DNA of 64,000 nt, from NCBI RefSeq assembly GCF_029433445.1, contig NZ_JAQTIC010000004.1:62001-126000 (forward strand), written 5' to 3'. The notes under the pieces are model-generated. The model was given only the letters and a program-made list of their open reading frames with translations, searched no databases and was not told the origin of the DNA. Origin of the DNA: Lactobacillus sp. ESL0701 (GTDB lineage: Bacteria; Bacillota; Bacilli; Lactobacillales; Lactobacillaceae). A program made the position numbers and the translations under genes. Below are positions 29,079-38,215 of this stretch, one piece after another; position 1 is the first letter of the stretch, and the number at the start of each line of letters is the position of its first letter.

Positions 29079-30473
29079 ATGTATAAAGTATTTTATAAAC
29101 CTGAAAAAGATAAGTGGATGGGTGACATCATGCCTTTTGGCAAAGATGGTAAATTTTATTTGTATCACCAACGTGATCCCCGTAAGCCAGGACCATTGAC
29201 TGATAATGATGAACCGTTTGGTTGGTCACTGTCAACCACAACAGATTTTGTTAATTATGAAGATCATGGTGATGCAATTCCTGCTGGAGATGCAGAAGAT
29301 CCTGCGCAATGGATTTATGCGGGTTCTGTTTTTGAAGCTCAAGGGAAAATTCAGGCCTTTTATACTGGTTATAATAAGAAAGCTGAACAAGAAGGTCGTG
29401 CGTCGCAAGTTTTGCTTCATGGAATTAGTACAGACTATGAGCATTTTCAAAAAAATGTTGACAAATTATTACTGCCTGCTCAAAAAGGTTATGATAAAAC
29501 AGATTGGCGTGATCCATGGGTCATTTGGGATAGTGATAAACAAGAGTACCTATTAATTTTGGGAACTAGATTAGCAGGTCCTAAATCTAAATTAACAGGG
29601 CGAATTGTTTCATTTACATCAAAAGATTTGAAGAATTGGGATTTTAAAGGCGATTTCTATGCTCCTAATTTATATACGGGTCTTGAAATGCCTGATTTAT
29701 TTAAGATGGGTGATTGGTGGTACTTACTATATACTGAGTATAGTGAGCAAAGTAAAACTCGTTACCGCATGAGTAAGAACATTAATGGTCCTTGGATTAA
29801 ACCTAGAGATGATGCCTTTGATGGTCGTGCCTATTATGCTGCAAGAACTGCTTTTGATGGTCAAAGACGAGTGCTATTTGGCTGGGTACCAACTCGTGAA
29901 AAGGGTCAGGGCGATATGGTCAACTGGGAATGGGGCGGTACCTATGTACCATTAGAACTTGTTCAAAGAGAAGATGGTACACTTGCTACTAAACTCCCAG
30001 ATGAATTAACTGAACAGTTTACTACTAAAACTAAAATTTCTGATTTTACACTTGAAAATTCAGCTGGTAGAACCGAAAAAGTTATTGCTCATGATGTAGG
30101 CCGTCATTTTGTTTTAGATATGGACGTTGAATGTTCGGATAAAGCAAGTGATGTCGCAGTAAGATTGTTTAAGAATCTTAAAACAGATGAATCTTACCAA
30201 TATTTATTAACTAAAGATGATCAGCGGCTGATTTTTGATAAGAGCCCAGAGTGGCCATGGTTCCAAATGATGAATAAAGGTCTGGATAGACCACTTCCAG
30301 AGACTAATTTTAAGAAAATGCATATCAAGCTAATGGTAGATAACGACATTTTTATCTTGGTAGCCAATGGCATTAGTTTGATTGCACGTGGTTATCAAAA
30401 ATTTGGTGATAACCTAGCTGTTGCCGCTGCTAATGGTAAAGTTGAATTTAAGAATATTGAGTTAAGAAAGTAA
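29079..30473 (+). CDS. Glycoside hydrolase family 32-type enzyme (atypical beta-fructosidase)
   Basis: A 464-aa intracellular enzyme of clan GH-J. The five-blade propeller motifs are recognisable but altered: the nucleophile region reads WMGDIMPFG (Asp16) instead of WMNDPNG, the RDP motif is exact (DWRDPWV, 144-146), and the acid/base motif is GLEMPDLF (Glu203) instead of WECPDLF. A C-terminal beta-sandwich follows (from about 330). There is no signal peptide, so it acts on imported, presumably phosphorylated substrate. Beta-fructofuranosidase activity is expected from the family, but the changed -1 subsite motifs suggest a different fructoside. It lies 15 bases after IIC. Confidence 0.82.
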   Translation: MYKVFYKPEKDKWMGDIMPFGKDGKFYLYHQRDPRKPGPLTDNDEPFGWSLSTTTDFVNYEDHGDAIPAGDAEDPAQWIYAGSVFEAQGKIQAFYTGYNKKAEQEGRASQVLLHGISTDYEHFQKNVDKLLLPAQKGYDKTDWRDPWVIWDSDKQEYLLILGTRLAGPKSKLTGRIVSFTSKDLKNWDFKGDFYAPNLYTGLEMPDLFKMGDWWYLLYTEYSEQSKTRYRMSKNINGPWIKPRDDAFDGRAYYAARTAFDGQRRVLFGWVPTREKGQGDMVNWEWGGTYVPLELVQREDGTLATKLPDELTEQFTTKTKISDFTLENSAGRTEKVIAHDVGRHFVLDMDVECSDKASDVAVRLFKNLKTDESYQYLLTKDDQRLIFDKSPEWPWFQMMNKGLDRPLPETNFKKMHIKLMVDNDIFILVANGISLIARGYQKFGDNLAVAAANGKVEFKNIELRK

Positions 30474-30477
30474 GCTA

Positions 30478-31251
30478 ATGGCAGAAAAGATTAAATCCCT
30501 AGTCTTTTTTGATATGGATGGTACTTTATTATCTAGCAAAACTACAATTTTACCAGAGGTTAGTCAGGCCGTACGTCAATTAAAAGCCAATGGCAATATT
30601 CCAGTAATTTGCACTGGTCGTGCTGCATTTGAAGTACGGCATTTCATGAAAGAATGTCAAATTGATTCGCTAATTGCGACTAATGGTCAATATGGTGAGT
30701 TTAATGGTCAAGTAGCATATAACTTAACGATTCCCGGTACTATTTGTCAAAAAGTATTAGCATATGCGCAAAGCAGAAATGATATTATCGGCTTTTATAA
30801 TTATAAACAGATTGCATTATCCGATGATCAGCCACTTTCACGTAAATTTTATCAAAATATTTCATCACCATTTCCACAAGTTAAACCTGATTTTTATCAA
30901 AATAATCCGGTTAACCAAATTTTGGTAATTGCTCATCATGCAGATACTGAATATGGCAAACTCTTTCCTGAACTACGTTTTATGATTACTGGTCCGCAAT
31001 CAATTGACACAGTTTTACAAAATAATTCTAAAGGTCAAGGAATTTTAAGATTATTAAAACAAGAGCATCTTTCTGTGCCAACCTATGCCTTTGGTGATGG
31101 TAACAATGATTTGACAATGTTTGACGTTGTTGATTGCGGAATTGCAATGGCTAATGGTAATCAAGCAATTAAAGATGCAGCTACCTATGTTACAGATACA
31201 AATGATAACTTAGGGATTGTTAAAGCTTTAGAGAAATTACGACTAATTTAA
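30478..31251 (+). CDS. Cof-type HAD-superfamily phosphatase
   Basis: A 257-aa HAD hydrolase of the Cof/type IIB group, generally acting on sugar phosphates or flavin phosphates. The nucleophile motif is FFDMDGTLL (Asp12, Asp14), motif II is ICTGR, and motif IV is GDGNNDLTMF. It starts with ATG 4 bases after the GH32 stop, so it belongs to the sugar operon. It may dephosphorylate an intermediate or a sugar phosphate that would otherwise accumulate. Substrate unknown. Confidence 0.9.
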   Translation: MAEKIKSLVFFDMDGTLLSSKTTILPEVSQAVRQLKANGNIPVICTGRAAFEVRHFMKECQIDSLIATNGQYGEFNGQVAYNLTIPGTICQKVLAYAQSRNDIIGFYNYKQIALSDDQPLSRKFYQNISSPFPQVKPDFYQNNPVNQILVIAHHADTEYGKLFPELRFMITGPQSIDTVLQNNSKGQGILRLLKQEHLSVPTYAFGDGNNDLTMFDVVDCGIAMANGNQAIKDAATYVTDTNDNLGIVKALEKLRLI

Positions 31252-31266
31252 AAAGGAGGTATATTA

Positions 31267-31647
31267 ATGAGCATATTTAAAGGCGTTTCGCACGTTGGCA
31301 TTCCAACTAATGATTTTGCTAAAAGTGTTAGAGACTATAAAAAAATTGGTTTTGAGCTGATCAATCAAGAAGACAATAATGGTAGCCAAACTGGATTTTT
31401 TCAATTGGGTAACCTGATGCTTGAAGTTTGGGAAACGGTAGCTAATCCAGTAAATGGCGCAATTAACCACTATGCTTTGGATACAGATGATGTTATTGCA
31501 GCATTTGCACAAATTAAAGCAGCTGGCTTTAAGCTAATTGATCAACAAATTATGCACTTACCTTTTTGGGAACATGGTATTAGTTATTTTAACTTTTATG
31601 GTCCGAATCACGAGGTAATCGAAGTTTGTCAAAGAAATAAGAAGTAA
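31267..31647 (+). CDS. VOC (glyoxalase/bleomycin-resistance) family protein
   Basis: A 126-aa vicinal-oxygen-chelate fold protein: two beta-alpha-beta3 modules, with likely metal ligands in GVSHVGIPT (His), LMLEVWE (Glu), INHYAL (His) and HEVIEVCQ (Glu). A strong AAAAAGGAGGT site precedes it. Lactoylglutathione lyase is only one option; in this operon a sugar isomerase or epimerase role is also possible. It lies between the HAD and ROK genes with short gaps on both sides. Confidence 0.85.
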   Translation: MSIFKGVSHVGIPTNDFAKSVRDYKKIGFELINQEDNNGSQTGFFQLGNLMLEVWETVANPVNGAINHYALDTDDVIAAFAQIKAAGFKLIDQQIMHLPFWEHGISYFNFYGPNHEVIEVCQRNKK

Positions 31648-31652
31648 AGAAA

Positions 31653-32525
31653 ATGTTATTAGGTTCAATTGAAGCTGGCGGTACTAAATTTGTTTGTGCT
31701 GTTGGCAATGAAAGCTATCAAATCAAAGATTCAGTTAGAATACCAACGACAACACCAAAAGAAACTTTGCAAAAAGTTGCAGATTATTTTAAACAGTTTG
31801 CAATTAAAGCAATTGGTATTGCTTCGTTTGGACCAATTGAGATTCGTAAGCAAGCAAATAATTACGGTTATATTACTGATACTCCTAAAAAAGGATGGCA
31901 AAATACTAATTTTGTTGGCTTTTTAAAAGAACAAATTAATGTGCCAATATTTTTCACTACTGATGTTAATGGCTCGGCTTATGGAGAATATGTGATGTCA
32001 CTTTTATCAAACGAAGATATTGATTCACTTATTTATTACACTATTGGTACTGGAGTTGGCGGTGGTGCGTTAATCAATGGACATTTAATTGGGTCGCAAG
32101 GGCATCCTGAGATGGGACATGTTTTATTAAAGCGTCACCCTGATGATTTAGATTTTACAGGTGTTTGTCCATTTCATCATGATTGTTTAGAAGGTTTGGT
32201 CTCAGGACCTACTTTTGAAGCAAGACTACACAAACTTGGAGCACAAGTCCCACTTGATAATCATGTTTGGGATATTATGAGCTATTACATTGCTCAAGCA
32301 GCTTTGCAGGTTACGTTGATTTTACGACCTGATAAAATTGTTTTTGGCGGCGGCGTTGTTAGTGAAGATTTTTTAAAGAAAGTTAGACGTGATTTTAGTA
32401 AAATGCTGAATAATTACGTTAATGTTCCACAGGTTGACAAGTATATTGTGATGCCAGCAATTGCTGATAATGGTTCAGCAACAGTTGGTAACTTTGCCTT
32501 AGCAAAAAATTTATTAAAACAATAG
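31653..32525 (+). CDS. scrK: ROK-family fructokinase (may act on mannose)
   Basis: A 290-aa ROK kinase phosphorylating a free hexose with ATP. It carries the phosphate loop SIEAGGTKFVCAVG, the fructokinase-type GYITDTPKKGWQNT segment, and the ROK zinc site CPFHHDCLEGLVSGP preceded by EMGH. This matches ScrK/GmuE-like kinases, which act on fructose and, for GmuE, mannose. In this operon it would phosphorylate the non-phosphorylated hexose released by the GH32 or GH38 enzyme. It starts with ATG 5 bases after the VOC gene. A hairpin follows. Confidence 0.9.
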   Translation: MLLGSIEAGGTKFVCAVGNESYQIKDSVRIPTTTPKETLQKVADYFKQFAIKAIGIASFGPIEIRKQANNYGYITDTPKKGWQNTNFVGFLKEQINVPIFFTTDVNGSAYGEYVMSLLSNEDIDSLIYYTIGTGVGGGALINGHLIGSQGHPEMGHVLLKRHPDDLDFTGVCPFHHDCLEGLVSGPTFEARLHKLGAQVPLDNHVWDIMSYYIAQAALQVTLILRPDKIVFGGGVVSEDFLKKVRRDFSKMLNNYVNVPQVDKYIVMPAIADNGSATVGNFALAKNLLKQ

Positions 32526-32528
32526 AGT

Positions 32529-32577
32529 AAAAAGGGATGTTTAATTATCAGTTATTAATTAAGCATTCCTTTTTTAA
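32529..32577 (+). terminator. Hairpin between the fructokinase and alpha-mannosidase genes
   Basis: An 18-bp stem (32530-32547 with 32556-32573, two G.T pairs) with an 8-base loop and a T run. It could be a partial terminator or an mRNA stabiliser that sets a lower level for the mannosidase. Confidence 0.75.
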
Positions 32578-32589
32578 ATGGAGGAAATG

Positions 32590-35205
32590 ATGGTTAAAGC
32601 TTATTTAGTAAATCATACTCACTGGGATCGTGAATGGTATTTCTCAATTATGGATGAGCAGGTTTTAGGAGAACAGCTCTTTACAGAGGTCTTAGATGAG
32701 TTAGAAAAAAACCATGAAGCCAATTTTTGTTTAGATGGCCAAGTGTCAATTGTTGATGAATATGTGGCAATTCATCCTGAGGCAAAACAAAGAATTAATA
32801 AATTAGTTGATGAAGGTCGCTTATTTGTCGGACCGTGGTATACCCAAACAGATGCATTAATGCCGCAAGCAGAATCTATTATTCGTAATTTAGTAATTGG
32901 AATTAAAGATACACAAAAGAATTATGGCAGGCCAATGATGGTAGGTTATTTACCAGATTCATTTGGTTTTAATGCACAAATGCCAACCCTTTTACATCAG
33001 GTAGGAATTGATAGCTTTGTATTTTGGCGAGGTACTAATTTTAAGAGGCAGACAAACTCTGTTTATTTTAGGTGGCGTGGTTTAAGTGGTAAGGAAGTGA
33101 TAGCACTTAATTTTCCATTTGGCTACTTTACAGGTCAGATTACGCCAGAAGCTAAGAAAAAGCTGAATGAATTTGTGACGCAAAGGTATGACCCAGCTGT
33201 TAAGTTTGAAGCTGAACATGGCAATCACGAAGATGTCTTGGTACCATCAGGAATTGATCAGATGAATATTGTAAAAAATATGGCACAGACGGTTTTAGCG
33301 CTTAATGCAAAAAGTAATTATCATACTAAAATCAGTTCATATCCAGAGTTTGTAGCTTTAATGAGAAAAAAGAAAGCAGCCTTACCTGATTATCAAGGAG
33401 AATTAAGATTACCGACTTATTCACGAGTTCATCGGTCAATTGGTTCAGTACGTAGTAAATTTAAACGTGCTAATTTTAAACTAGAACAAAAGCTTTTAAC
33501 TCGGGTTGAACCATTATGTGTTATTGGTAAAAAGGTTGGTATAAATATTGGTAATGGTTTATTAGAAAAAGCATGGCAAAAACTATTAAAATGTCAGCCA
33601 CACGATTCTTTAGGTGGTAGTGTTTCTGAAAGTGCTGCGAAAGACATTTGGCACCGTTATAAAGAAGTAAATGAGTTGACTGATGGTATTGAAAACATGA
33701 TTAAAAAGAAGATAGCTCAATATCTGAAATTAACAGCTTATCAGGTTCTGATTTTTAATACTGACCCACACCGCTTTTCTGGGTATAAAGAAATTGAGAT
33801 TGTGGTACCAACAAAGAATATTCAGCTAGAAGGTATGGTTGATAATGAAATTATTAGTGAAAAATACATTGCGCCAAGAAAACATATTTTAATGCAAACG
33901 CCTCATGGTGAAGATTATACTGATGAGCCGGGATATTATAAACTCAAAATTAAAGGACGAGTTGATTTACCAGGATTAGGTTATAAAGTAATAAAAATTC
34001 ATAACACAGATAAAGCACTGGCAGAAATAACATCTTCACAAATTAAAAGTAGCGGTGAAATTTCATTTAAAAAGCAAAAGCTGCAATTTGTTAATGGTCA
34101 AATTAATTTGTTAACGCCAAAGAAAAAGTATATGAATATTATTTCTTTGGTTGATCAGCCAAATGATGGTGATACTTATGACTTTTCACCATATCGTGAT
34201 TTTACTGAACAAAGATTACCTTTAGAAAATGTGGCAATCAGGCACAGTTTACACCATGACGTGATGATAATTAGAGGCAGTGCTAGTTTACCATTAAATT
34301 TAAATGATTATGATGTAGATAAGCCCCACTATGGTAAGCTTGACTATATTCTCAATTTTACTTTTAATAATTTAGGACAAATTTGTGCAAAATTGGTATT
34401 AAACAACCATGTTAATTCTCATCGTTTAAGACTACGCTTTAATCCTCTAATTAATACGCAGGAGGTTAGAGCACAAATTCAAGCTGGATACATAACAACT
34501 ACAAATCATAAGATTGCTAAAGATTGGAATAAAGAATTTGTTGAAAAACCAGTCAATCTTTATAATTTCACAAAATCAGTAACTTTAAGAGAAAATGGTC
34601 GTCATTTTACCTTTTGGGGAGCTGGCCAAAAAGAATATGAATATCGAAACAATCAGTTATTCATAACTTTAATGGCAACAACAGGTGAACTAGGTAAACC
34701 TAACTTAACTTGGCGCCCAGGTCGTGCTTCTGGTGATACAACAAGTCAGGGGCATATTATGATGCCAACTTTATCAGCACAAGAATTGGGTCGTAATGAA
34801 TTTGAATTTTGCTTTGGTTTGTTTGATACTGATTTTAATGAAAGTCAAAATAATCAGCTAACAGCTTCTTGGTTGGCAGCAAACATTTCTTATCAAGCAC
34901 AAACATTGAATATGTTTATTAATCGACTTGATAATAAGATTTGGTCTACTGAAAATAATCCTCAAATTGATGATCAATTAGAATTAATAAATTTGCCTGA
35001 AAAAATTAGAGTTGCAGCAATTTACCCAGCTCTTTCTGAAGAAAGAAGTTATGTTATCCGGTTAGAAAATTTAACTAATCGGCCGATTTCGATCCCAGAA
35101 GTATTGTTAAAAAAGGGCAAAATTGTTAATGCATTAGAAAATGCGATTGATGAACGAAAAATTGGGCCATATGATCTAATTTCGGTGATCTTACCGCTAG
35201 AATGA
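32590..35205 (+). CDS. Glycoside hydrolase family 38 alpha-mannosidase (MngB-like)
   Basis: A cytoplasmic zinc-dependent retaining alpha-mannosidase of 871 aa. ATG 32590 is preferred because GGAGG ends 5 bases upstream; ATGs at 32578 and 32587 clash with that site. The zinc ligands lie in NHTHWDREWYFS (His9, Asp13) and QPHDSLGGS; the nucleophile Asp is in YLPDSFGFNAQ (about residue 123). Middle helical and C-terminal beta domains follow. In E. coli, MngB cleaves mannosyl-6-phosphate-glycerate imported by the fructose-family PTS MngA; here an equivalent PTS stands upstream. The true aglycone is unknown. Confidence 0.93.
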   Translation: MVKAYLVNHTHWDREWYFSIMDEQVLGEQLFTEVLDELEKNHEANFCLDGQVSIVDEYVAIHPEAKQRINKLVDEGRLFVGPWYTQTDALMPQAESIIRNLVIGIKDTQKNYGRPMMVGYLPDSFGFNAQMPTLLHQVGIDSFVFWRGTNFKRQTNSVYFRWRGLSGKEVIALNFPFGYFTGQITPEAKKKLNEFVTQRYDPAVKFEAEHGNHEDVLVPSGIDQMNIVKNMAQTVLALNAKSNYHTKISSYPEFVALMRKKKAALPDYQGELRLPTYSRVHRSIGSVRSKFKRANFKLEQKLLTRVEPLCVIGKKVGINIGNGLLEKAWQKLLKCQPHDSLGGSVSESAAKDIWHRYKEVNELTDGIENMIKKKIAQYLKLTAYQVLIFNTDPHRFSGYKEIEIVVPTKNIQLEGMVDNEIISEKYIAPRKHILMQTPHGEDYTDEPGYYKLKIKGRVDLPGLGYKVIKIHNTDKALAEITSSQIKSSGEISFKKQKLQFVNGQINLLTPKKKYMNIISLVDQPNDGDTYDFSPYRDFTEQRLPLENVAIRHSLHHDVMIIRGSASLPLNLNDYDVDKPHYGKLDYILNFTFNNLGQICAKLVLNNHVNSHRLRLRFNPLINTQEVRAQIQAGYITTTNHKIAKDWNKEFVEKPVNLYNFTKSVTLRENGRHFTFWGAGQKEYEYRNNQLFITLMATTGELGKPNLTWRPGRASGDTTSQGHIMMPTLSAQELGRNEFEFCFGLFDTDFNESQNNQLTASWLAANISYQAQTLNMFINRLDNKIWSTENNPQIDDQLELINLPEKIRVAAIYPALSEERSYVIRLENLTNRPISIPEVLLKKGKIVNALENAIDERKIGPYDLISVILPLE

Positions 35206-35213
35206 ATGATTAA

Positions 35214-36076
35214 ATGAAATATATACTTTTGCTAATTCCAGTTTTTGGGTGGGGAGCAATTCCTCTGTTAACGTCAGGCGTAAAAAATAGTAGTGTTTGC
35301 AATCAAATTATTGGCACAGGATTGGGAACCTTAATTCCAGCTTTATTTTCATGGCTAATTTTTAAACCGGAGTTTGATGTCGGAACCTTTTGGTTGGCAG
35401 TTATTGCTGGTGTATTGTGGGCGGTTGGCCAACTAGGCCAATACGTCAGTTTTAAAAGGGTAGGAATTTCAACGGCAATGCCGATTTTAACTTCTTTTCA
35501 GTTGATTGGGGTACCAATAGTTGGAACAATTATTTTTGGTGAATGGCCTGATTTAACTAGTAAAGTATTTGGTGTAATTGGTATTATCTTATTGATATTT
35601 GGGGTTATTTGTACTTTACAAATGTCTAGCCGGACAAATAATAGTGATCGTAAAAATGATTTGTTAAGGGTAGTTATTATTTTGGCAATCACAACTTGGG
35701 GTTATGTTATTTCAGATTCGATTCCTAAAGCAATGACTGGTTCTGTCTTCTTGATTTTTTTGGACAAGCCGTCGGTATTGCTCTAGGAGCTGCTATTTAT
35801 ACTATTTTTTGTGGGCAATTTAGTGCTTTTAAACAAGTTAAAAGCTATCAGACAATACCTGGAGGTATATCATATGGAATTGCAGAGTTAAGTTATATTA
35901 TTTCTGTTCAGCAGAATGGTATTAACCTTTCATTTATTATTTCTCAGCTGTGTGTTGTTGTAGCTATTATTGGTGGGATTATCTTTTTGCATGAACATAA
36001 GACACCAAAAGAGACAATCTATATAGCTATTGGGCTTGCTTTAATTATTGGTGGTGCAATACTAACAACTTTTTGA
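35214..36076 (+). pseudogene. GRP (RbsU/GlcU) family sugar transporter, frameshifted
   Basis: A ten-helix sugar uptake protein of the glucose/ribose porter family, normally about 288 aa. The first part (MKYILLLIPVFGWGAIPLL) is intact up to a run of seven T at 35755-35761. After it the frame ends at a stop at 35786 (190 aa), while the missing 104 residues (GQAVGIALGAAIYTIF to GLALIIGGAILTTF) continue in another frame to TGA 36074. One extra T would restore the gene. It follows the mannosidase by 8 bases. A phase-variable tract, a recent mutation or a sequencing error are all possible. Confidence 0.85.
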
Positions 36077-36145
36077 GATTAAAGTAAAAATTGTGTGGCT
36101 AATTCTGGTTGGTTATAAAGTATAATAGCTAAAAATGTATTTTAA

Positions 36146-36262
36146 TTTAATTGCACAAAGAACAGTGGGCTTTCAGTTCATTGTTCTTTTATTTTCTAGT
36201 ATTTATTAATTCAAGATACTATTTACAAATTAGTTAGTTGTGAGGCAGCTACTAAGTATTTA
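36146..36262 (-). pseudogene. Remnant of a YafQ-type toxin 3' end with its terminator
   Basis: Bases 36146-36160 repeat TTTAATTGCACAAA as found at 24372, followed by a decayed hairpin (GAACAGTG/CATTGTTC) and a minus-strand tail reading KYLVAASQLTNL. That tail aligns with the end of the YafQ protein, LYLVDTGSHNQLFGK. The rest of the toxin and any antitoxin are gone. This is a relic of a second copy of the 24.4-kb toxin-antitoxin unit. Confidence 0.55.
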
Positions 36263-36328
36263 AGCAAGCCTAAATTTTTGGGACAGATAGTCTAAATTAG
36301 TTACTTGTGATATTATTAGCATAATAAG

Positions 36329-36342
36329 CGTAAGCGATTACA
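36329..36342 (+). promoter_or_regulatory. cre site before the flavin reductase gene
   Basis: CGTAAGCGATTACA matches the CcpA cre consensus at 13 of 14 positions. It lies 18 bases before the ATG and downstream of a plausible CATAAT -10 box (36320-36325), so catabolite repression is likely. Confidence 0.6.
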
Positions 36343-36359
36343 TATAAGAGGTTAAAATT

Positions 36360-38168
36360 ATGAAATACACAAAAAATATTGCATGGGATGCAACGTATGA
36401 TGTTGTTGTCTTAGGATTTGGTGGAGCTGGAGCAACTGCTGCTCGTTTTGCTGCAGATAATGGCGCTAATGTATTACTAGTTGATGCTGCACCAGAAGGT
36501 CATGAAGGCGGGAACACCCGTTACTCAGCACAGTTAATTGGTACAAGTAATGACTTTGCTAAGACCAAAAAGTACTATCAAAAATTAACAGCACCAATGG
36601 CACTCGATGAAGAGATGGTTGACACCTTTGTTAAAGGCATAGCAAAAATGCCGGAATATGTTAATAAGTATTTAGGTGTAAAGCCATGCAGTGTTCGGGA
36701 ATATTTACCTCAAACTCGGAGTGCATACGAAGAGTATCCCGAATATGAAGGTGTAGAATCTTACGACTTTACAACGGTTCATGAGCAATGGTTTGATGCT
36801 GCTTTATGGCAAAACTTAAAGCAACAAGTGGTTAAGCGTCAAGATAAAATTACTGTTCTTTATAACACACCGGCTAAAGAGTTGATTCAAGAACCTGATA
36901 CGGAAGCTATTGCTGGTGTAGTCATCGAACGCAAGCATCAATTACTTAGAATTCAAGCTAAAAACGGAGCTGTAATGGCAACAGGTGGTTTTGAAGATAA
37001 CCAGCAAATGTTGGAAGACTTTTTAGGAGCCAAAAATTTAGCACCATTAGGCACGCTTTATAATACAGGCGCAGGAATTACTATGACGCAAGCTGTTGGT
37101 GCAGATATGTGGCACATGGCAAATTATGAGTCATTGGGCTTACTTCACGGCATGGCTTTTGCCATTAAACGTGGTGAGCGTGGACGTTTGATGCTGGGTG
37201 CACAAAATGAATTAGTATCTAAAGGTAGCGTATTTGTTGTTGGCGACGATGGAACAAGATATTTCAACGAAAATGAAGCTAATCGTCATGGTCACATCAA
37301 GAATCATGGTCAATGGAAAGTCCCACTAAATCAAGAACATCCTTATTTAATATTTGACGAAACTAAGAAAAAAGAATTGGATGAGGATGAAATTATTGGT
37401 AGCTATGAACCGTATACAAAGCATGTAATTACTGCAAATTCAGTTTCAGAATTGGCTGATAAGATTGGCGTTGAGCCAACTGTTTTACAAATAACACTGG
37501 ATACATATAATGATGCTGCCCAAAAGCAAAACGATGCAGAATTTCATCGTGACCCATCAAGTATGCTTGCATTTTCAGGAACAAAAATTTATGCGGTTCA
37601 GTTAGAACAAACCGTACTTAATACTCAAGGTGGTCCAAGAAGAAACTCTCGTGCAGAAATTTTAGATACAAAAGGACAAGCAATTCCACATCTATATTCT
37701 GCTGGTGAACTAGGCGGAATATGTGCTAATCAATATCAAGGTGGCGGTAATTTAGCTGAATGCCTGATTTTTGGTAAAATTGCTGGTGAAAATGCTGCCA
37801 AACCTAAGTCTGAGAGTACGCAAGCTATTGCTTTTGATAAGCAAACTGTAAACGTTAAAGACTTGCTTAAATCTGATATTCAACAAGAAGAATTCCCAAC
37901 AGCAGCTAACCAATATATTGGTAAGTCAAATCTAGGCATGGGCGATGAGATTGTTGTCCGGGTTACAACATCAAATGGAAAAGATTTGGAGAACATTGAA
38001 GTCTTGAAGCAAGCCGAATCAGATGATTACGGTTTGAAAGCAATCAAAGAATTACCACAAAAAATGGTTCAAGAAGATTCTGTTGATGTTGATGCCGTTT
38101 CAGGCGCTTCAAACACAAGTCGCGGCTTAAAAGATGCCGTTAAAGATGCATTAAGTAAGGCTAAATAA
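36360..38168 (+). CDS. FAD-dependent fumarate reductase-like protein with FMN-binding domain (copy 1)
   Basis: A 602-aa flavoprotein of the fumarate reductase/urocanate reductase type (soluble, without heme domain). Residues about 14-31 form the FAD Rossmann loop (VVLGFGGAGATAARFAA), then EGGNTRYSAQL; the active-site region includes GTLYNTGAGITM, DGTRYFNENEANRHGH and NTQGGPRRNS. Residues about 505-602 are an FMN-binding domain ending in VDAVSGASNTSRGL, with Ser in place of the usual Thr of SGAT. There is no signal peptide, so it is likely cytoplasmic. It would pass reducing power to fumarate or a related enoate. A terminator follows; a paralogue is at 58.7 kb. Confidence 0.9.
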   Translation: MKYTKNIAWDATYDVVVLGFGGAGATAARFAADNGANVLLVDAAPEGHEGGNTRYSAQLIGTSNDFAKTKKYYQKLTAPMALDEEMVDTFVKGIAKMPEYVNKYLGVKPCSVREYLPQTRSAYEEYPEYEGVESYDFTTVHEQWFDAALWQNLKQQVVKRQDKITVLYNTPAKELIQEPDTEAIAGVVIERKHQLLRIQAKNGAVMATGGFEDNQQMLEDFLGAKNLAPLGTLYNTGAGITMTQAVGADMWHMANYESLGLLHGMAFAIKRGERGRLMLGAQNELVSKGSVFVVGDDGTRYFNENEANRHGHIKNHGQWKVPLNQEHPYLIFDETKKKELDEDEIIGSYEPYTKHVITANSVSELADKIGVEPTVLQITLDTYNDAAQKQNDAEFHRDPSSMLAFSGTKIYAVQLEQTVLNTQGGPRRNSRAEILDTKGQAIPHLYSAGELGGICANQYQGGGNLAECLIFGKIAGENAAKPKSESTQAIAFDKQTVNVKDLLKSDIQQEEFPTAANQYIGKSNLGMGDEIVVRVTTSNGKDLENIEVLKQAESDDYGLKAIKELPQKMVQEDSVDVDAVSGASNTSRGLKDAVKDALSKAK

Positions 38169-38215
38169 GTAGAAGGGTAAAATATTAGCACAGAAGATAG
38201 TCAGTAGTTTTTTTA

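Noticed and set aside
35498-35692. Minus-strand 64-aa ORF inside the GRP transporter
   Set aside because: A shadow of the transporter's coding frame with no start signals.
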